A stretch of 47,942 bases of DNA, from assembly GCF_014879935.1 (NCBI RefSeq), contig NZ_JACSRD010000111.1, positions 1 through 47,942 on the forward strand. The letters run 5' to 3'. The translations under genes were made by a program, and so were the position numbers. The notes under the pieces were generated by a model. It had not been told where the DNA came from. It worked only from the letters and a program-made list of their open reading frames with translations, and ran no database searches. Positions 9,104 to 18,233 of this stretch are shown here, one piece after another (positions within the stretch are counted from its first letter, which is position 1; each line of letters opens with the position of its first letter). The DNA comes from Prosthecobacter sp. Lineage in GTDB: Bacteria > Verrucomicrobiota > Verrucomicrobiia > Verrucomicrobiales > Verrucomicrobiaceae.

Positions 9104-10639
9104 ATGCGTCTTCCGCTTCTTTTCGTTTCGGTCTTCGGCTGCCTGGTTTCGTCATTCGCTGCTCCGACGCGCCCGAACATCCTCTTCATCTACACGGACG
9201 ATCACTCGTACCGCACGCTGTCCTGCTACGAAGGCGCCGAGTCGTGGACGCGCACGCCGAACATGGACAGACTGGCCGCACGCGGGGTGCGCTTCACGCA
9301 CGCCTACATCGGCACCTGGTGCATGCCCTCGCGCACGACGATGCTCACCGGGCGGCATCAGTACGGCGTCGCCACCATGCGGATGACGCCGCCTTATCCG
9401 GGTGCGACGTATGATCCGCAGCAGTGCCGATTCTGGCCCGCCGTTTTCCGCCAGCAGGGCTACCACACCGCGCAGATCGGCAAATGGCATGCGGGGAACG
9501 ATGCCGGTTTTGGCCGCGACTGGGATCACCAGATCGTCTGGAACCGCCCACGTCATCCCGACAACGCGCCGAACTACTACCACGATCAACTCCTCTCCAT
9601 CAACGGCGGCGAGCCGCACGTGGTGAAGGGCTACTCCACTGACAACTACACGCGCTGGGCCGTGGATTACATCAAGGGCGCCAACCGCGACGCTGACAAG
9701 CCATGGTATCTCTGGCTCTGCTATGGCGGCGTGCACGCGCCCTACACGCCCGCGGATCGTCATCTCGACGACTACCCTGGCGCCACGGTGGAAACCCCCG
9801 CGGACATCTACCCCCCTCGTCCGGGCAAGCCCGGTTACATGCAGAAGATCGCCGCCTGGGAAAAAGGCCCCGATGGAGAGCCTGTCCTCAGCGACAAAGC
9901 CATCGGCAGCGAAGTGGGCGATGATTTCGAACGCGATCGCGGTCGTTCGCTGTCGAAGTGGTCGCGCCAGTATCATCAGGCCGTGCGTTCGCTCGACGAA
10001 GGCATCGGTCAGGTGCTCGCCGCGCTGGAGCAGAGCGGCCAGCTCGCGAACACGCTCGTCGTTCTCACCGCCGATCAAGGTTACGCCTGGGGACAGCACG
10101 GCTTCCGGGCCAAACTCGCGCCTTACGACGCGAACATCCGCAGTCCGCTCATCATTTCGATGCCTGGCACGATCCCCGAGGGCAAAGTGTGCCGCGTGCC
10201 CGTCGGCGGCGCGGATCTGCCGCCGACGTTCTTCAGCTTCGCGGGTCTGGAGCTGCCGTGGGAGATGCACGGACACGATCTGACCCCGCTTTTGAAAAAG
10301 CCAGACGCGAACTGGCCGCACACGACGATGATGCCCTTCACCGCGGACAAATTCGGCGCCGATTGCGATGCCGTGCCGCCGCCGCCCGGCAACATCCACA
10401 AAGCGGGCGTGCCGTGGTATGTGATGATCGTCGAAGGCCATCACAAGTACATCCGCACGCTGATGGCGGGTGAACCGGAGGAGCTCTACGACCTGCAATC
10501 CGACCCCGAGGAGCTCACCAACGTCGCGTCACTTCCCGAGAACGCGGATCTGCTCCAAAAACTCCGCGCCGCCGCCATCGCCGAGCTCAAACGCACCGGC
10601 GCCAAGATGGTCACCACGCTGCCGCCGGTGAAGGAATGA
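9104..10639 (+). CDS. Secreted sulfatase 4 (C-M-P-S-R)
   Basis: A 511-residue formylglycine sulfatase. It has a signal peptide (about 1-20), the metal Asp pair in YTDDHSYRTLSCY, the activation motif C-M-P-S-R with Cys73, GKWHAG, and a distal site in TADQGYAWGQHG. The ADQG sequence stands where SDNG is usual. The start at 9104 was chosen for the signal peptide; an in-frame start at 9053 would lie inside sulfatase 3. Its stop overlaps the start of sulfatase 5 (ATGA at 10636-10639), so translation is probably coupled. Confidence 0.9.
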   Translation: MRLPLLFVSVFGCLVSSFAAPTRPNILFIYTDDHSYRTLSCYEGAESWTRTPNMDRLAARGVRFTHAYIGTWCMPSRTTMLTGRHQYGVATMRMTPPYPGATYDPQQCRFWPAVFRQQGYHTAQIGKWHAGNDAGFGRDWDHQIVWNRPRHPDNAPNYYHDQLLSINGGEPHVVKGYSTDNYTRWAVDYIKGANRDADKPWYLWLCYGGVHAPYTPADRHLDDYPGATVETPADIYPPRPGKPGYMQKIAAWEKGPDGEPVLSDKAIGSEVGDDFERDRGRSLSKWSRQYHQAVRSLDEGIGQVLAALEQSGQLANTLVVLTADQGYAWGQHGFRAKLAPYDANIRSPLIISMPGTIPEGKVCRVPVGGADLPPTFFSFAGLELPWEMHGHDLTPLLKKPDANWPHTTMMPFTADKFGADCDAVPPPPGNIHKAGVPWYVMIVEGHHKYIRTLMAGEPEELYDLQSDPEELTNVASLPENADLLQKLRAAAIAELKRTGAKMVTTLPPVKE

Positions 10640-11976
10640 ACTCACCTGCCATGCGCCTCGTCATCTTTCTCGCTCTCCTCCCCTGGTTCTCCGCCCTCTC
10701 GGCCCCGCCGAACGTGATCTTCATCATGGCCGATGACCAGGGCAGCGTCGATCTCGGCTGCTACGGCACGAAGGAGCTCGTCACGCCGAACACAGACGCC
10801 CTCGCGGAGCGTGGTGTGCGTTTCACACAGTTCTATTCAGCCGCGCCGGTGTGCTCGCCGTCGCGTGCGGGCGCTATGACGGGCCGCTGGCCGGTGCGCG
10901 CGGGCGTGCCGAACAACTGCGCCTCGCAACAAGGGGCCAAGGGCGCCCTGCCGCCGGAGGAGGTGACGATGGCGGAGATGTTCAAGGCCGCAGGCTATGC
11001 GACTGCGCACATTGGCAAGTGGCACATCGGTTACACGCCGGAGACTTTGCCGCAGGCGCAGGGATTTGACCACAGCTTCGGCCACATGGGCGGCTGCATC
11101 GACAACTACTCGCACTTCTTCTACTGGAGCGGGCCGAACATCCACGATCTCTGGCGCAACGGCGTGGAGGTCTTCCACGACGGCACCTTCTTCCCCGATC
11201 TCATGGTGCAGGAGGCCTCAGAGTTCATCGAGAAGCATCCCGCACAGCCCTTCTTCATCTATTACGCCATGAACACACCGCACTACCCCTACCAGGGCGA
11301 TGCGAAGTGGCTCGAGCACTTCAAGGACATGCCGTATCCGCGCAAACTCTACGCCGCGTTCGTCGCCGCGCAGGACGAGCGGCTTGGGAGGTTGTTTGCA
11401 AAGCTCGACCCACTCGGACTTCGCGAAAACACGATCATCGTCTTCCAGAGCGACAATGGGCACTCCACCGAGGAGCGCGCGCATTTCGGCGGTGGCAGCG
11501 CAGGTCCGTATCGCGGGGCGAAGTTCAGCCTCCTCGAAGGCGGCATCCGCCTTCCGGCGATCATCTCGTGGCCAAAGTCGCTGCCGCAAAACCAGGCCCG
11601 TGATCAAACCGCCCATGCCTGCGACTGGCTGCCCACGCTGGCCGAATTGACCGGCGTGAAGCCGCCGCAGAAGCATCTCGATGGCCGCAGCCTCGCCACG
11701 ATCATCCGCGATGCGAAAGCGCCATCGCCTCATGAAAAGCACGCGCTGCACTGGCAGATCGGCAACGGGCCGAATGCCGACTGGGCCGTGCGCGATGGCG
11801 ACTGGAAGCTGATCGGACGTTCCCGCGACACGAGCAGTTCTGATGGCAAGTCCATCCAACTCGAGAACCTGCTCTTCAACATCTCCTCCGATCCCGGCGA
11901 AAAAACCGACCTCGCCGAGCAGCATCCCGACATCCTCGCCCGTCTGCGCCAGTTGCACGACGGGCACCTCAAATGA
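10636..11976 (+). CDS. Secreted sulfatase 5 (arylsulfatase A / GALNS-like)
   Basis: A 446-residue sulfatase with a classical set of motifs: signal peptide, ADDQG metal pair, C-S-P-S-R with Cys73, GKWHIG, SDNGHS. The N-terminal half resembles N-acetylgalactosamine-6-sulfatase/arylsulfatase A-type proteins. Translation is probably coupled on both sides by ATGA overlaps (10636-10639 and 11973-11976). A second in-frame Met at 10651 also gives a good signal peptide. Substrate unknown. Confidence 0.9.
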   Translation: MNSPAMRLVIFLALLPWFSALSAPPNVIFIMADDQGSVDLGCYGTKELVTPNTDALAERGVRFTQFYSAAPVCSPSRAGAMTGRWPVRAGVPNNCASQQGAKGALPPEEVTMAEMFKAAGYATAHIGKWHIGYTPETLPQAQGFDHSFGHMGGCIDNYSHFFYWSGPNIHDLWRNGVEVFHDGTFFPDLMVQEASEFIEKHPAQPFFIYYAMNTPHYPYQGDAKWLEHFKDMPYPRKLYAAFVAAQDERLGRLFAKLDPLGLRENTIIVFQSDNGHSTEERAHFGGGSAGPYRGAKFSLLEGGIRLPAIISWPKSLPQNQARDQTAHACDWLPTLAELTGVKPPQKHLDGRSLATIIRDAKAPSPHEKHALHWQIGNGPNADWAVRDGDWKLIGRSRDTSSSDGKSIQLENLLFNISSDPGEKTDLAEQHPDILARLRQLHDGHLK

Positions 11977-13496
11977 ATCATCTCATGCGCCTTGTCCTCC
12001 TCCTTTCGTCATTCGGAATTCTTCATTCGTCATTGGCCGCGGCCTCGTCCTCCGAAGCTTTAGCGAAGGATGGAAGCCCCAACATCCTCCTCATCCTGCC
12101 CGACCAGATGCGTGCGAGCGCGATGGGCTGCGATGGCAATGCGGAGGTGAAGACGCCGAACATCGACCGCATGGCCGCCGAGGGCATCCTTTTCAAGCGC
12201 ACCTATGCCAACGTGCCCGTGTGCTGCCCGGCGCGCTCCATTCTCATGACGGGCACCTATCCGCATGTGAACGGCATGGTCGCGAACGACCTGCGTTTGC
12301 GCGAGGAGCGCGTCACCATCGCCGAAATGCTGCGCGATGTCGGCTACCGCACCGGGTTCATCGGCAAGTGGCATCTCGACGGCGGCCCGCGTGACCCGGG
12401 TTTCGTGCCACCGGGGCCGCGCCGGCAGGGATTCGAGTTCTGGGCGGCCTACGAGTGCCACCACAAGCACTTCGAGCCCGATTACTTTCGCGACACACCG
12501 GAGCGCATCGTCGTGAACAAGTTCGAGCCCGAGGCCTCCTGCGATTTTGCAGTCGAGTTCCTCAAATCGCAACCGAAGGACAAACCCTTCTTCCTCACCG
12601 TGCAGATGGGCCCGCCGCACGATCCGTATGGCGCGCCGGACAACTACATGAAGCTCTACGACGCGGAGAAACTCACGCCGAATGCAAGCTGGCAGGCCGG
12701 CAGTGAAGGACGACCGACACCGAAAGGCGGACTGCGCCGCGGTCCGCTGGCGAATCGCTTTGTGCCCGTCGGTGGCAAGGAGGAGATCGCCGCCTATTAT
12801 GCCGCGATCACGGCGATCGACGATCAGGTGGGCCGGCTGCTCGCCACGCTGAAGGAAACGGGCGCGGATGAGAATACGATCATCCTGTTCACCTCCGACC
12901 ACGGCGACATGCTGGGCGACCACGGCATGCGCCGGAAACGAAAGCCCCACGACGAGTCCGCCCGCGTGCCGGGCATCCTGCGCTGGCCCGCCCGCGTGCC
13001 GAAGGGGCAGGTCGTGGACACGCTCTTCAGCCATATCGACATGGCGCCCACATTGCTCGCGCTCGCTGGACAAACGGTGCCAAAGGACATGCAAGGCGCG
13101 GATCTTTCCCGTGTCGCGCTTGGTGAAACCACGGACGGACCCGAGGCCGTGCTGCTGCAGATTTTTGTGCCGTTCACGCCTGACGGCATCACCACGCCGT
13201 GGCGCGGCATCATCACGGCGGACCACACCTACGCGCGTTATGAGAACGAGCCATGGGTGCTGTTCGACGACAAAGCGGATCCGCATCAGATGAAAAACCT
13301 CGCCACTGATCCCGCCGCGAAGGATCTGCGCGAGAAACTCGGCGCGCAGCTCGCCGCGCTGATGAAGAAGAATGGCGACTCGTGGAGTTTCAACTCCCCC
13401 GAACTCGTCGAAGAAGGCGGCCGCCTCTACAAGCACGGCACCTTTTACACCGTGCAGGAATACCTCGACTGGGCGAAGGCGCATCCGGGAAAGTAG
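11973..13496 (+). CDS. Secreted sulfatase 6 (choline-sulfatase-like branch, C-C-P-A-R)
   Basis: A 507-residue sulfatase. The activation motif is C-C-P-A-R (Cys84 by alignment, followed by Cys85). The first metal site reads LPDQMR instead of DDxG, a pattern of the choline-sulfatase/phosphonate-monoester-hydrolase-like branch. The distal site is SDHGDMLGDHG. The signal peptide is encoded by repeat DNA at 12001-12035. A second palindromic module (12048-12074) encodes the residues just after the predicted cleavage site (SSEALAKDG). Two perfect hairpins follow directly after the stop codon. Confidence 0.9.
   Translation: MNHLMRLVLLLSSFGILHSSLAAASSSEALAKDGSPNILLILPDQMRASAMGCDGNAEVKTPNIDRMAAEGILFKRTYANVPVCCPARSILMTGTYPHVNGMVANDLRLREERVTIAEMLRDVGYRTGFIGKWHLDGGPRDPGFVPPGPRRQGFEFWAAYECHHKHFEPDYFRDTPERIVVNKFEPEASCDFAVEFLKSQPKDKPFFLTVQMGPPHDPYGAPDNYMKLYDAEKLTPNASWQAGSEGRPTPKGGLRRGPLANRFVPVGGKEEIAAYYAAITAIDDQVGRLLATLKETGADENTIILFTSDHGDMLGDHGMRRKRKPHDESARVPGILRWPARVPKGQVVDTLFSHIDMAPTLLALAGQTVPKDMQGADLSRVALGETTDGPEAVLLQIFVPFTPDGITTPWRGIITADHTYARYENEPWVLFDDKADPHQMKNLATDPAAKDLREKLGAQLAALMKKNGDSWSFNSPELVEEGGRLYKHGTFYTVQEYLDWAKAHPGK
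12001..12035. repeat. Signal-peptide-coding repeat, copy in sulfatase 6
   Basis: The stretch contains ttcgtcatt and ttcattcgtcatt units and encodes the hydrophobic core of the signal peptide. It is nearly the same DNA as 7591-7628 and 18249-18287 in two other sulfatase genes. Confidence 0.6.
12048..12074. repeat. Palindromic coding module after the signal peptide of sulfatase 6
   Basis: The stem tcctccg/cgaagga closes around aagctttag. The same 27-bp module with four differences (tcctccg/cggagga) lies at 18297-18323 in sulfatase 10, at the same place in the protein. Confidence 0.6.
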
Positions 13497-13541
13497 CCGT
13501 GTTCCTGTGGAACACGGGAACCTTGTTGCACAGCAACAAGG
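13497..13541. repeat. Two consecutive perfect 9-bp hairpins with 3-nt loops
   Basis: Hairpin 1 pairs ccgtgttcc (13497-13505) with ggaacacgg (13509-13517) around loop tgt. After a gaa spacer, hairpin 2 pairs ccttgttgc (13521-13529) with gcaacaagg (13533-13541) around loop aca. They start at the base after the stop of sulfatase 6. There is no following T-run, so this is not a classical Rho-independent terminator. It may be a repeat element, an RNA-stability element or an attenuator in the sulfatase transcript. Confidence 0.7.
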
Positions 13542-13590
13542 CAACTGTGACATCGGATGAAGAAACACGCGCGCCTCACGTTCCCAGCGC

Positions 13591-15090
13591 GTGATTAACC
13601 GACTCGTATTTCTTCTCTCTCTTTGCCCGCTGTTTTCCGCCCTCGCGGCGCAGCCGAACATCCTCTGGTTCGTCGTCGATGACATGTCGCCGAGCTTCGG
13701 CTGCTATGGCGAGACGTTGATCCAGACGCCTGCGGTGGACAAACTGGCGGCGGAGGGGACGAAGTTCACGCGCGCCTATGTCACCGCGCCGGTGTGCTCG
13801 ACGTGTCGCTCGGCGCTGATCACGGGGATGTATCAGACCACGATCGGCGCGCATCATCATCGCAGCGGACGCGGCGAAATGAAGATCCACCTGCCGCCGG
13901 AGGTGACACCGGTGCCGGAGCTGTTTCAAAAGGCGGGCTACTACACCTGCATCGGCAGCGGATTGCCAGGCTTCGACCATCGCGGGATGCCCTTCACTGG
14001 TGGCAAGGGCAAGAAGAAGGCGGGCGGCGGCTCGCGCCTCGGCAAAACGGACTACAACTTCGAATGGGACCCGAAGATGTACGACAGCCACGACTGGGAA
14101 GGGCATGGCGACAAGCCGTTCTTCATGCAGGTGCAGCTTCACGGCGGAAAACTGCGCGAAGGTGATGAAAAGGCGCGTGCGGCCTTCAAGCAGCGTGTGA
14201 TCGCCGAACTCGGCAGCGCCACCGATCCGGAGAAGGTCACGCTGCCGTCCTACTATCCGCGTGATCCGGTGATCCTCGACGACTGGGCGCTTTACCTCGA
14301 TGCCGCGCGCATGACGGACCAGCATGTGGGCCGCGTGATCGCACGACTCGAAAAGGAAGGACTGCTGGAGAACACGTTCATCATTTTCATGACCGACCAC
14401 GGCATCAGCCATGCGCGCGGCAAGCAGTTCCTCTACGATGAAGGCACGCACATTCCGTTCGTCGTGCGCGGTCCGGGCATCGCGAAAGGAGCGGTGCGTG
14501 ATGATCTCGTCATGCAGATCGACATGGCGGCGATGTCGCTCGCCGCCGCCGGCATTTCCATTCCACCGTCCATGCAGGGACGCGACATCCTCGCGAAGGA
14601 TTACCAGCCGCGCGATGCCATCTTCGCCGCGCGGGATCGTTGCGATGAAACCGTCGAGTATCTCCGCAGCGTGCGCACGGACCGCTTTCTCTACATCCGG
14701 AACTTCCTGCCGCTGCGCCCGCATCTGCAACCCAACGCCTACAAAGACGGCAAGGCCATCGTGCAGACGCTGCGTTCGCTGCATGCCGAAGGGAAACTGC
14801 CGTCCGTCTCCGAAGACCTGCTCTTCAGCCCCACGCGTCCGACGGAGGAACTCTACGACTATCATGCCGATCCCTTCCAAGTCACGAATCTCGCAGCCAA
14901 TCCCGACTTCAAAGCTGAACTCGAAGCACGCCGTGCCCAGCTCGATCGATGGATCGTGGAATCGGGCGACAAAGGCCCTGAATCCGAGGCCATGTATGAC
15001 AGCGACATGGTCGAGTACACAAAGAAGAAGAATCCCGAGGTGGAGAAGAACATCGCGCTCATGAAGCAGTGGGCGAAAGAGGGGAAATGA
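13591..15090 (+). CDS. Secreted sulfatase 7 with atypical activation motif (C-S-T-C-R)
   Basis: A 499-residue member of the sulfatase family, resembling the heparan-N-sulfatase-like group. Visible features are the FVVDDMSPSFGCYG metal region, a conserved ITGMYQTTIGAHHHRS stretch, a KTDYNF segment where GKWH usually lies, and a distal TDHG site. The activation motif reads C69-S-T-C-R, with Thr instead of Pro/Ala at the third position and a second Cys. Whether it is still converted to formylglycine is uncertain. The start is GTG at 13591, giving a signal peptide of about 20 residues; no ATG is better placed. It follows a 94 bp gap, the largest within the run. Confidence 0.85.
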   Translation: MINRLVFLLSLCPLFSALAAQPNILWFVVDDMSPSFGCYGETLIQTPAVDKLAAEGTKFTRAYVTAPVCSTCRSALITGMYQTTIGAHHHRSGRGEMKIHLPPEVTPVPELFQKAGYYTCIGSGLPGFDHRGMPFTGGKGKKKAGGGSRLGKTDYNFEWDPKMYDSHDWEGHGDKPFFMQVQLHGGKLREGDEKARAAFKQRVIAELGSATDPEKVTLPSYYPRDPVILDDWALYLDAARMTDQHVGRVIARLEKEGLLENTFIIFMTDHGISHARGKQFLYDEGTHIPFVVRGPGIAKGAVRDDLVMQIDMAAMSLAAAGISIPPSMQGRDILAKDYQPRDAIFAARDRCDETVEYLRSVRTDRFLYIRNFLPLRPHLQPNAYKDGKAIVQTLRSLHAEGKLPSVSEDLLFSPTRPTEELYDYHADPFQVTNLAANPDFKAELEARRAQLDRWIVESGDKGPESEAMYDSDMVEYTKKKNPEVEKNIALMKQWAKEGK

Positions 15091-15189
15091 CGAAACCAGA
15101 ATGATGAATGACGAATGAAATCCCAAGCCATGAAACACCTCGCGCTGCTCATCCTCCTTTCGGTATTCCTAATTCGTGCTTCGTCATTT
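15085..15189. promoter_or_regulatory. Inverted repeat spanning the start of sulfatase 8
   Basis: aaatgacgaa at 15085-15094 (overlapping the sulfatase 7 stop) is the exact reverse complement of ttcgtcattt at 15180-15189, inside the signal-peptide codons. Both candidate start codons lie in the loop. This may simply reflect two repeat copies in opposite orientation; a role in translation is inference. Confidence 0.4.
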
Positions 15190-16527
15190 TCGGCGCAGCC
15201 GAATCTCATCCTCATCCTCGCGGATGACCTCGGTTACTCCGATCTCGGCTGCTACGGCAACACCTTCAACGAAACACCCAACATCGACCGTCTGGCGCGC
15301 GAAGGCATGCGCTTCACGCAGTTCTATGCGGGACCGGTGTGCTCGCCGACACGCTGCAATCTGCAGAGCGGGCAGGATCAGGCACGCTTCGGCATCACGC
15401 AGCACATCCCGGGACATAAGCGGCCGTTTGCGAAGCTGTCCGATCCGGTCGTGCCGCTGCAGATGCCACTGGAAGTGGAAACGTTCGCCGAATGTCTCGC
15501 GAAGGCGGGCTACGCGACCGGTTACTTCGGCAAATGGCATCTTGGCGGCGCGGGTTTCGGCCCGGCGGACCAGGGATGGCAGACCGCGCTCGAATGCAAT
15601 GGCAACACCCAGCCCCCGAGAGTCACTGGAAGCGCGGAAACACGACGCACCACCGACTTCCTCGCCGACAAGGCCATCGAATTCATCAACACGCACAAGG
15701 ACAAACCTTTCCTGCTGCAGGTCTCGCACGGCGCCGTGCACATCCCGCTTTCGACGACGCCAGAGCTGAAGAAGAAGTATGAAAACAAATCGCCGATGCC
15801 CGGTTATCCGAGCAATCCCGAATACGCCGGCCTCACCGAAGAGCTCGATCAAAGCGTCGGTCGGGTCGTCGAGGTCGTCGAGAAGGCCGGCATTGCCGAC
15901 AGCACGCTCATTCTCTTCCTCAGCGACAACGGCGGACTCGAGCACGAGCAAAGCGGACGCGTCGTCACCTCCAACAAGCCGCTGCGCAGCGAGAAGGGCA
16001 CGCTTTACGAAGGAGGCATCCGCATTCCCGCCATCGCCCGCTGGCCGGGGAAAGTGCCTGCCGGCAGCCAGTGCGACACGCCGCTCATCACCATGGACGT
16101 GCTGCCCACTTTCGTCGAACTCGGTGCCGCGGCGATGCCGAAGAACCAGCCTTGCGACGGCGTGAGCCTCGCCGCTGTGCTGCGTGATCCCGCCGCCACG
16201 CTGGCCCGCGACACGCTCTACTGGCACCTGCCGCACTACCATCACAGCTCGCCCGCCAGCGCGATGCGCAAGGACGAATGGAAGCTCATCGAGTTCTTCG
16301 AAAACGGCGCACTCGAGCTCTACGATCTGAAAAACGACCCAGGCGAGGAGAAGAACCTTGCCATGGCGGATCCAAAACGGGCGAAGGCCATGCAAACTGC
16401 GCTGCAAGCCTGGCGCAAGGAAGTGAACGCCCTCATGCCGGAACCGAACCCCAACTACGATCCTGCGAAGGCCGATCAACTCGGCAAAGGGGACAAGACG
16501 AATCGCAAGAAGCGCAACGAGGAGTGA
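15115..16527 (+). CDS. Secreted sulfatase 8 (arylsulfatase A-like, C-S-P-T-R)
   Basis: A 470-residue sulfatase with signal peptide, LADDLGYSDLGCYG metal region, C-S-P-T-R with Cys76, GKWHLGG, and SDNGG distal site. The motif is followed by NLQSGQDQARFG. The start could also be the in-frame Met at 15130, which begins ATGAAACACCTC like sulfatase 2. Repeat DNA encodes the signal core, and an opposite-orientation copy lies just upstream. The two can pair across the start region (15085-15094 with 15180-15189). It lies 24 bp after sulfatase 7. Confidence 0.9.
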   Translation: MKSQAMKHLALLILLSVFLIRASSFSAQPNLILILADDLGYSDLGCYGNTFNETPNIDRLAREGMRFTQFYAGPVCSPTRCNLQSGQDQARFGITQHIPGHKRPFAKLSDPVVPLQMPLEVETFAECLAKAGYATGYFGKWHLGGAGFGPADQGWQTALECNGNTQPPRVTGSAETRRTTDFLADKAIEFINTHKDKPFLLQVSHGAVHIPLSTTPELKKKYENKSPMPGYPSNPEYAGLTEELDQSVGRVVEVVEKAGIADSTLILFLSDNGGLEHEQSGRVVTSNKPLRSEKGTLYEGGIRIPAIARWPGKVPAGSQCDTPLITMDVLPTFVELGAAAMPKNQPCDGVSLAAVLRDPAATLARDTLYWHLPHYHHSSPASAMRKDEWKLIEFFENGALELYDLKNDPGEEKNLAMADPKRAKAMQTALQAWRKEVNALMPEPNPNYDPAKADQLGKGDKTNRKKRNEE

Positions 16528-16584
16528 TGCCTCACTTCGGATCGAGTCCCTTTCTACCTGCTTCACCTTCCAATCTTCATCGCC

Positions 16585-18216
16585 ATGCGAGCCCTCCTCC
16601 TGCTATCGTCATTCGTTGTTCTGACTTCAACATTTGCAGCCTCACCGCGTCCGAACATCCTCTTCGTGCTCTCAGACGACCACAGCTATCCTTTCATCGG
16701 CTGCTACGGGCGCAAGGAGATGAAGACCCCGAGTCTCGATCGCTTCGCGGCGGAGGGGATGATGTTTCGCCGCATGTTCACCGGTGCGCCGCAGTGTGTG
16801 CCGTCGCGTGCGACGATCATGACGGGTCGTTCACCGGTCGCGGCACGCATCACACGCTTCTCCTCGCCGCTGCCGCGAGATGAGATCACGTTTCCGGAGA
16901 TCTTGAAGAGCGAGGGCGGCTACTTCGTCGGCGTGTGCGGTCGCAGTTATCATCTCGACGGTTCCGGCCGCGCTCCGGCGGCCACGGAGGCGGTGTTTGA
17001 CGAGCGGCAGATGCGCACATTTCACGAACGCTTCGATTTCGTCGATGCCACCGGGCAGGAGAACGTGCCGGCGAAGATGAACGAGTTCTTCGACCAACGT
17101 CCCAAGGACAAGCCCTTCTTCCTCTGGGTGAACTTCAGCGATCCGCATCATCCCTGGAACAGCGGCAAAAATCCGCCCGATCCTGCGAAGCTTGAAGTGC
17201 CGGGTTTCCTGCCGGATCTGCCCGGCGTGCGCGAGGATCTCTCGCGTTACGAAGGCGAGATCGAACACTGCGACGGCGACTTCCAGCGAGTGCTGGACAT
17301 CGTGAAAGAGCGTGCCGGTCTCGACAACACACTAGTCATTTTCATGGGCGACAACGGGATGGCATTCCCCGCTGGCAAAGGCTCGCTGCATGATCCTGGC
17401 TTGAACGTGCCACTGCTCGCCTGGTGGCCCGGCGTGGTGAAACCCGGCGGCGACACCAGCGCGCTCATCTCCGGCGAAGACATCGCGCCGACCTGTCTCG
17501 AAGCCGCGGGTCTCAAAGTGCCGCAGCGCATCAGCGGCGTGAGTTTTCTGCCCTTGCTCAAAGGCGAATCCTTCCCGAACGAACGGAAACACATCTTCGC
17601 CGAACGCGGACCGCATGGCAGCGCCACCTTTGACCTGAACACCGCCGCCAGCGCCGTGGATTACAGCCGCTGCGTGCGCAGCGCCCGCTACAAGCTTATC
17701 TATAACGTCACGCCGCATCAACGCTACGCGCCCGTGGACAGCGCCGGCGATCCGGGCTGGAAGGACATCGTCAAAGGCCACGAGGAAAAGACGCTCGCCA
17801 CCGAATTCGAGGAACTCTGGTTCACCAGCCCGCGTCCGGTGTATGAGCTTTACGATCTGGAGTCCGACCCGAATGAACTGCACAATCTTTACGGCCAGAA
17901 GGGCCTCGAAGAGGTCACACTCGAGCTCAAGACGACGCTGCAGCGCAAGATGATCCTCGATTTCGACTACCTGCCGCTCCCCATCGCTGCGGATCCGAAG
18001 GGCAAAGGCAAATCGAAGGGCGACCCGAAACGCGCCGAGATGTTCAAGAAGCTCGACACCGACCACGACGGCAAACTCAGCGCCGTCGAGTTTGGCAAGG
18101 GCCGCAAACCCAACGAAGCCGAGGCCTGGTTCAAAGCCCGTGACCGCAACGCCGACAGCTTCCTCGACGAAGCCGAATGCACCGCGAGCAGCGTGCCGAA
18201 CGCTCCGAAGTTTTGA
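16585..18216 (+). CDS. Secreted sulfatase 9 with C-terminal EF-hand pair
   Basis: A 543-residue sulfatase. It has a signal peptide (about 1-19), LSDDHSYPFIGCYG metal region, activation motif C-V-P-S-R with Cys71, GRSYHLDG where GKWH is usual, and MGDNGM distal site. After the catalytic and C-terminal subdomains comes a Lys-rich linker (KGKGKSKGD), then two EF-hand-like loops, DTDHDGKLSAVEF and DRNADSFLDEAE. The protein may therefore bind calcium through this tail, or use it for cell-surface attachment. It lies 57 bp after sulfatase 8 and 17 bp before sulfatase 10. Confidence 0.9.
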   Translation: MRALLLLSSFVVLTSTFAASPRPNILFVLSDDHSYPFIGCYGRKEMKTPSLDRFAAEGMMFRRMFTGAPQCVPSRATIMTGRSPVAARITRFSSPLPRDEITFPEILKSEGGYFVGVCGRSYHLDGSGRAPAATEAVFDERQMRTFHERFDFVDATGQENVPAKMNEFFDQRPKDKPFFLWVNFSDPHHPWNSGKNPPDPAKLEVPGFLPDLPGVREDLSRYEGEIEHCDGDFQRVLDIVKERAGLDNTLVIFMGDNGMAFPAGKGSLHDPGLNVPLLAWWPGVVKPGGDTSALISGEDIAPTCLEAAGLKVPQRISGVSFLPLLKGESFPNERKHIFAERGPHGSATFDLNTAASAVDYSRCVRSARYKLIYNVTPHQRYAPVDSAGDPGWKDIVKGHEEKTLATEFEELWFTSPRPVYELYDLESDPNELHNLYGQKGLEEVTLELKTTLQRKMILDFDYLPLPIAADPKGKGKSKGDPKRAEMFKKLDTDHDGKLSAVEFGKGRKPNEAEAWFKARDRNADSFLDEAECTASSVPNAPKF

Positions 18217-18233
18217 TCTCGAATTCACTCACC

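Noticed and set aside
12060..15138. Long minus-strand open frames (over 500 codons) opposite sulfatases 6 and 7
   Set aside because: Both mirror well-supported sulfatase genes and read as antisense composition.
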